Source: RGDT01 sp964630925 (GTDB lineage Bacteria; Planctomycetota; Planctomycetia; Gemmatales; Gemmataceae). From it: a stretch of 32,634 nt of DNA. How positions within the stretch are numbered: the first letter of the stretch is position 1; each line of letters opens with the position of its first letter. The position numbers were made by a program, and so were the translations under genes. The notes beneath the pieces are model-generated. The model was given only the letters and a program-made list of their open reading frames with translations, was not told where the DNA came from and made no database searches. Below are positions 32,547-32,634 of this stretch, one piece after another. Location: NCBI GenBank assembly GCA_964630925.1, contig CAZVZK010000109.1, forward strand, positions 1 to 32,634, written 5' to 3'.

Positions 32547-32634
32547 GACGCTCCTCCGATGGCGGCAGGGCCAGTGTAGCCGGCGCCAGCTCTGCGGAGT
32601 GAGTGATTCTTCGCACCGTTTAGCCGGGCGCAAG

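Noticed and set aside
1..32634. rRNA, tRNA, riboswitch or prophage genes
   Set aside because: I looked for tRNA-like cloverleaf ends, rRNA signatures, integrase and phage structural genes and saw none; this is by eye and small RNAs could be missed.

Overview
The window looks like chromosomal DNA of a planctomycete, most likely from the Gemmata group (Gemmatales). The grounds are very high GC, a TIGR03067-type exported protein, leucine-rich-repeat and WD40 proteins, a giant membrane serine/threonine kinase beside an ECF-type sigma factor, and a type II secretion (T2SS) cluster of planctomycete style. The taxonomic call is inference; no rRNA or tRNA gene is visible. Nearly all genes lie on the minus strand, many with 4-base ATGA or GTGA stop/start overlaps.

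Positions 1-13172 (minus) hold a T2SS pseudopilus and assembly-platform operon read as gspG-H-I-J-K-L-M1-M2-D. gspG, H, I, J and K encode the pseudopilins, gspL a PilM/PilN-like platform protein, two gspM-like genes follow, and last comes an oversized secretin whose C-terminal end lies beyond the window edge. The ATPase (gspE), gspF, gspC and prepilin peptidase are not in the window. The two gspM genes share a 658-bp stretch with no difference but have diverged 3' halves. GspJ, GspI and GspD carry Gly/Thr/Met/Ser low-complexity expansions.

Positions 13434-13796 (plus) encode a small STAS protein, divergent from the T2SS operon. Positions 13841-17615 (minus) hold an overlapping three-gene set: an OLD/ABC-type ATPase, a DUF4276 TOPRIM-like protein, and an exported LRR protein. 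The first two are a candidate defence pair. Positions 17661-23539 (minus) encode a tripartite RND efflux system (TolC-like, HlyD/CusB-like, CusA/CzcA-like), with a long AT-rich inverted repeat between the adaptor and pump genes. Two small exported proteins precede it.

Positions 24529-29933 (plus) encode an ECF-type sigma factor and a 1583-residue kinase. The kinase has an anti-sigma-like HxxxCxxC motif at its N-terminus and five tandem LamG/DUF1080-like modules outside the membrane, suggesting that it senses a signal and controls the sigma factor. Positions 29938-31099 (minus) hold an SPFH membrane protein gene followed by a ribbon-helix-helix regulator gene. A perfect 18-bp palindrome lies almost entirely within the 17-bp spacer of a good promoter match, so autoregulation is likely. 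Positions 31210-32546 hold a WD40 protein and a TIGR03067 protein.
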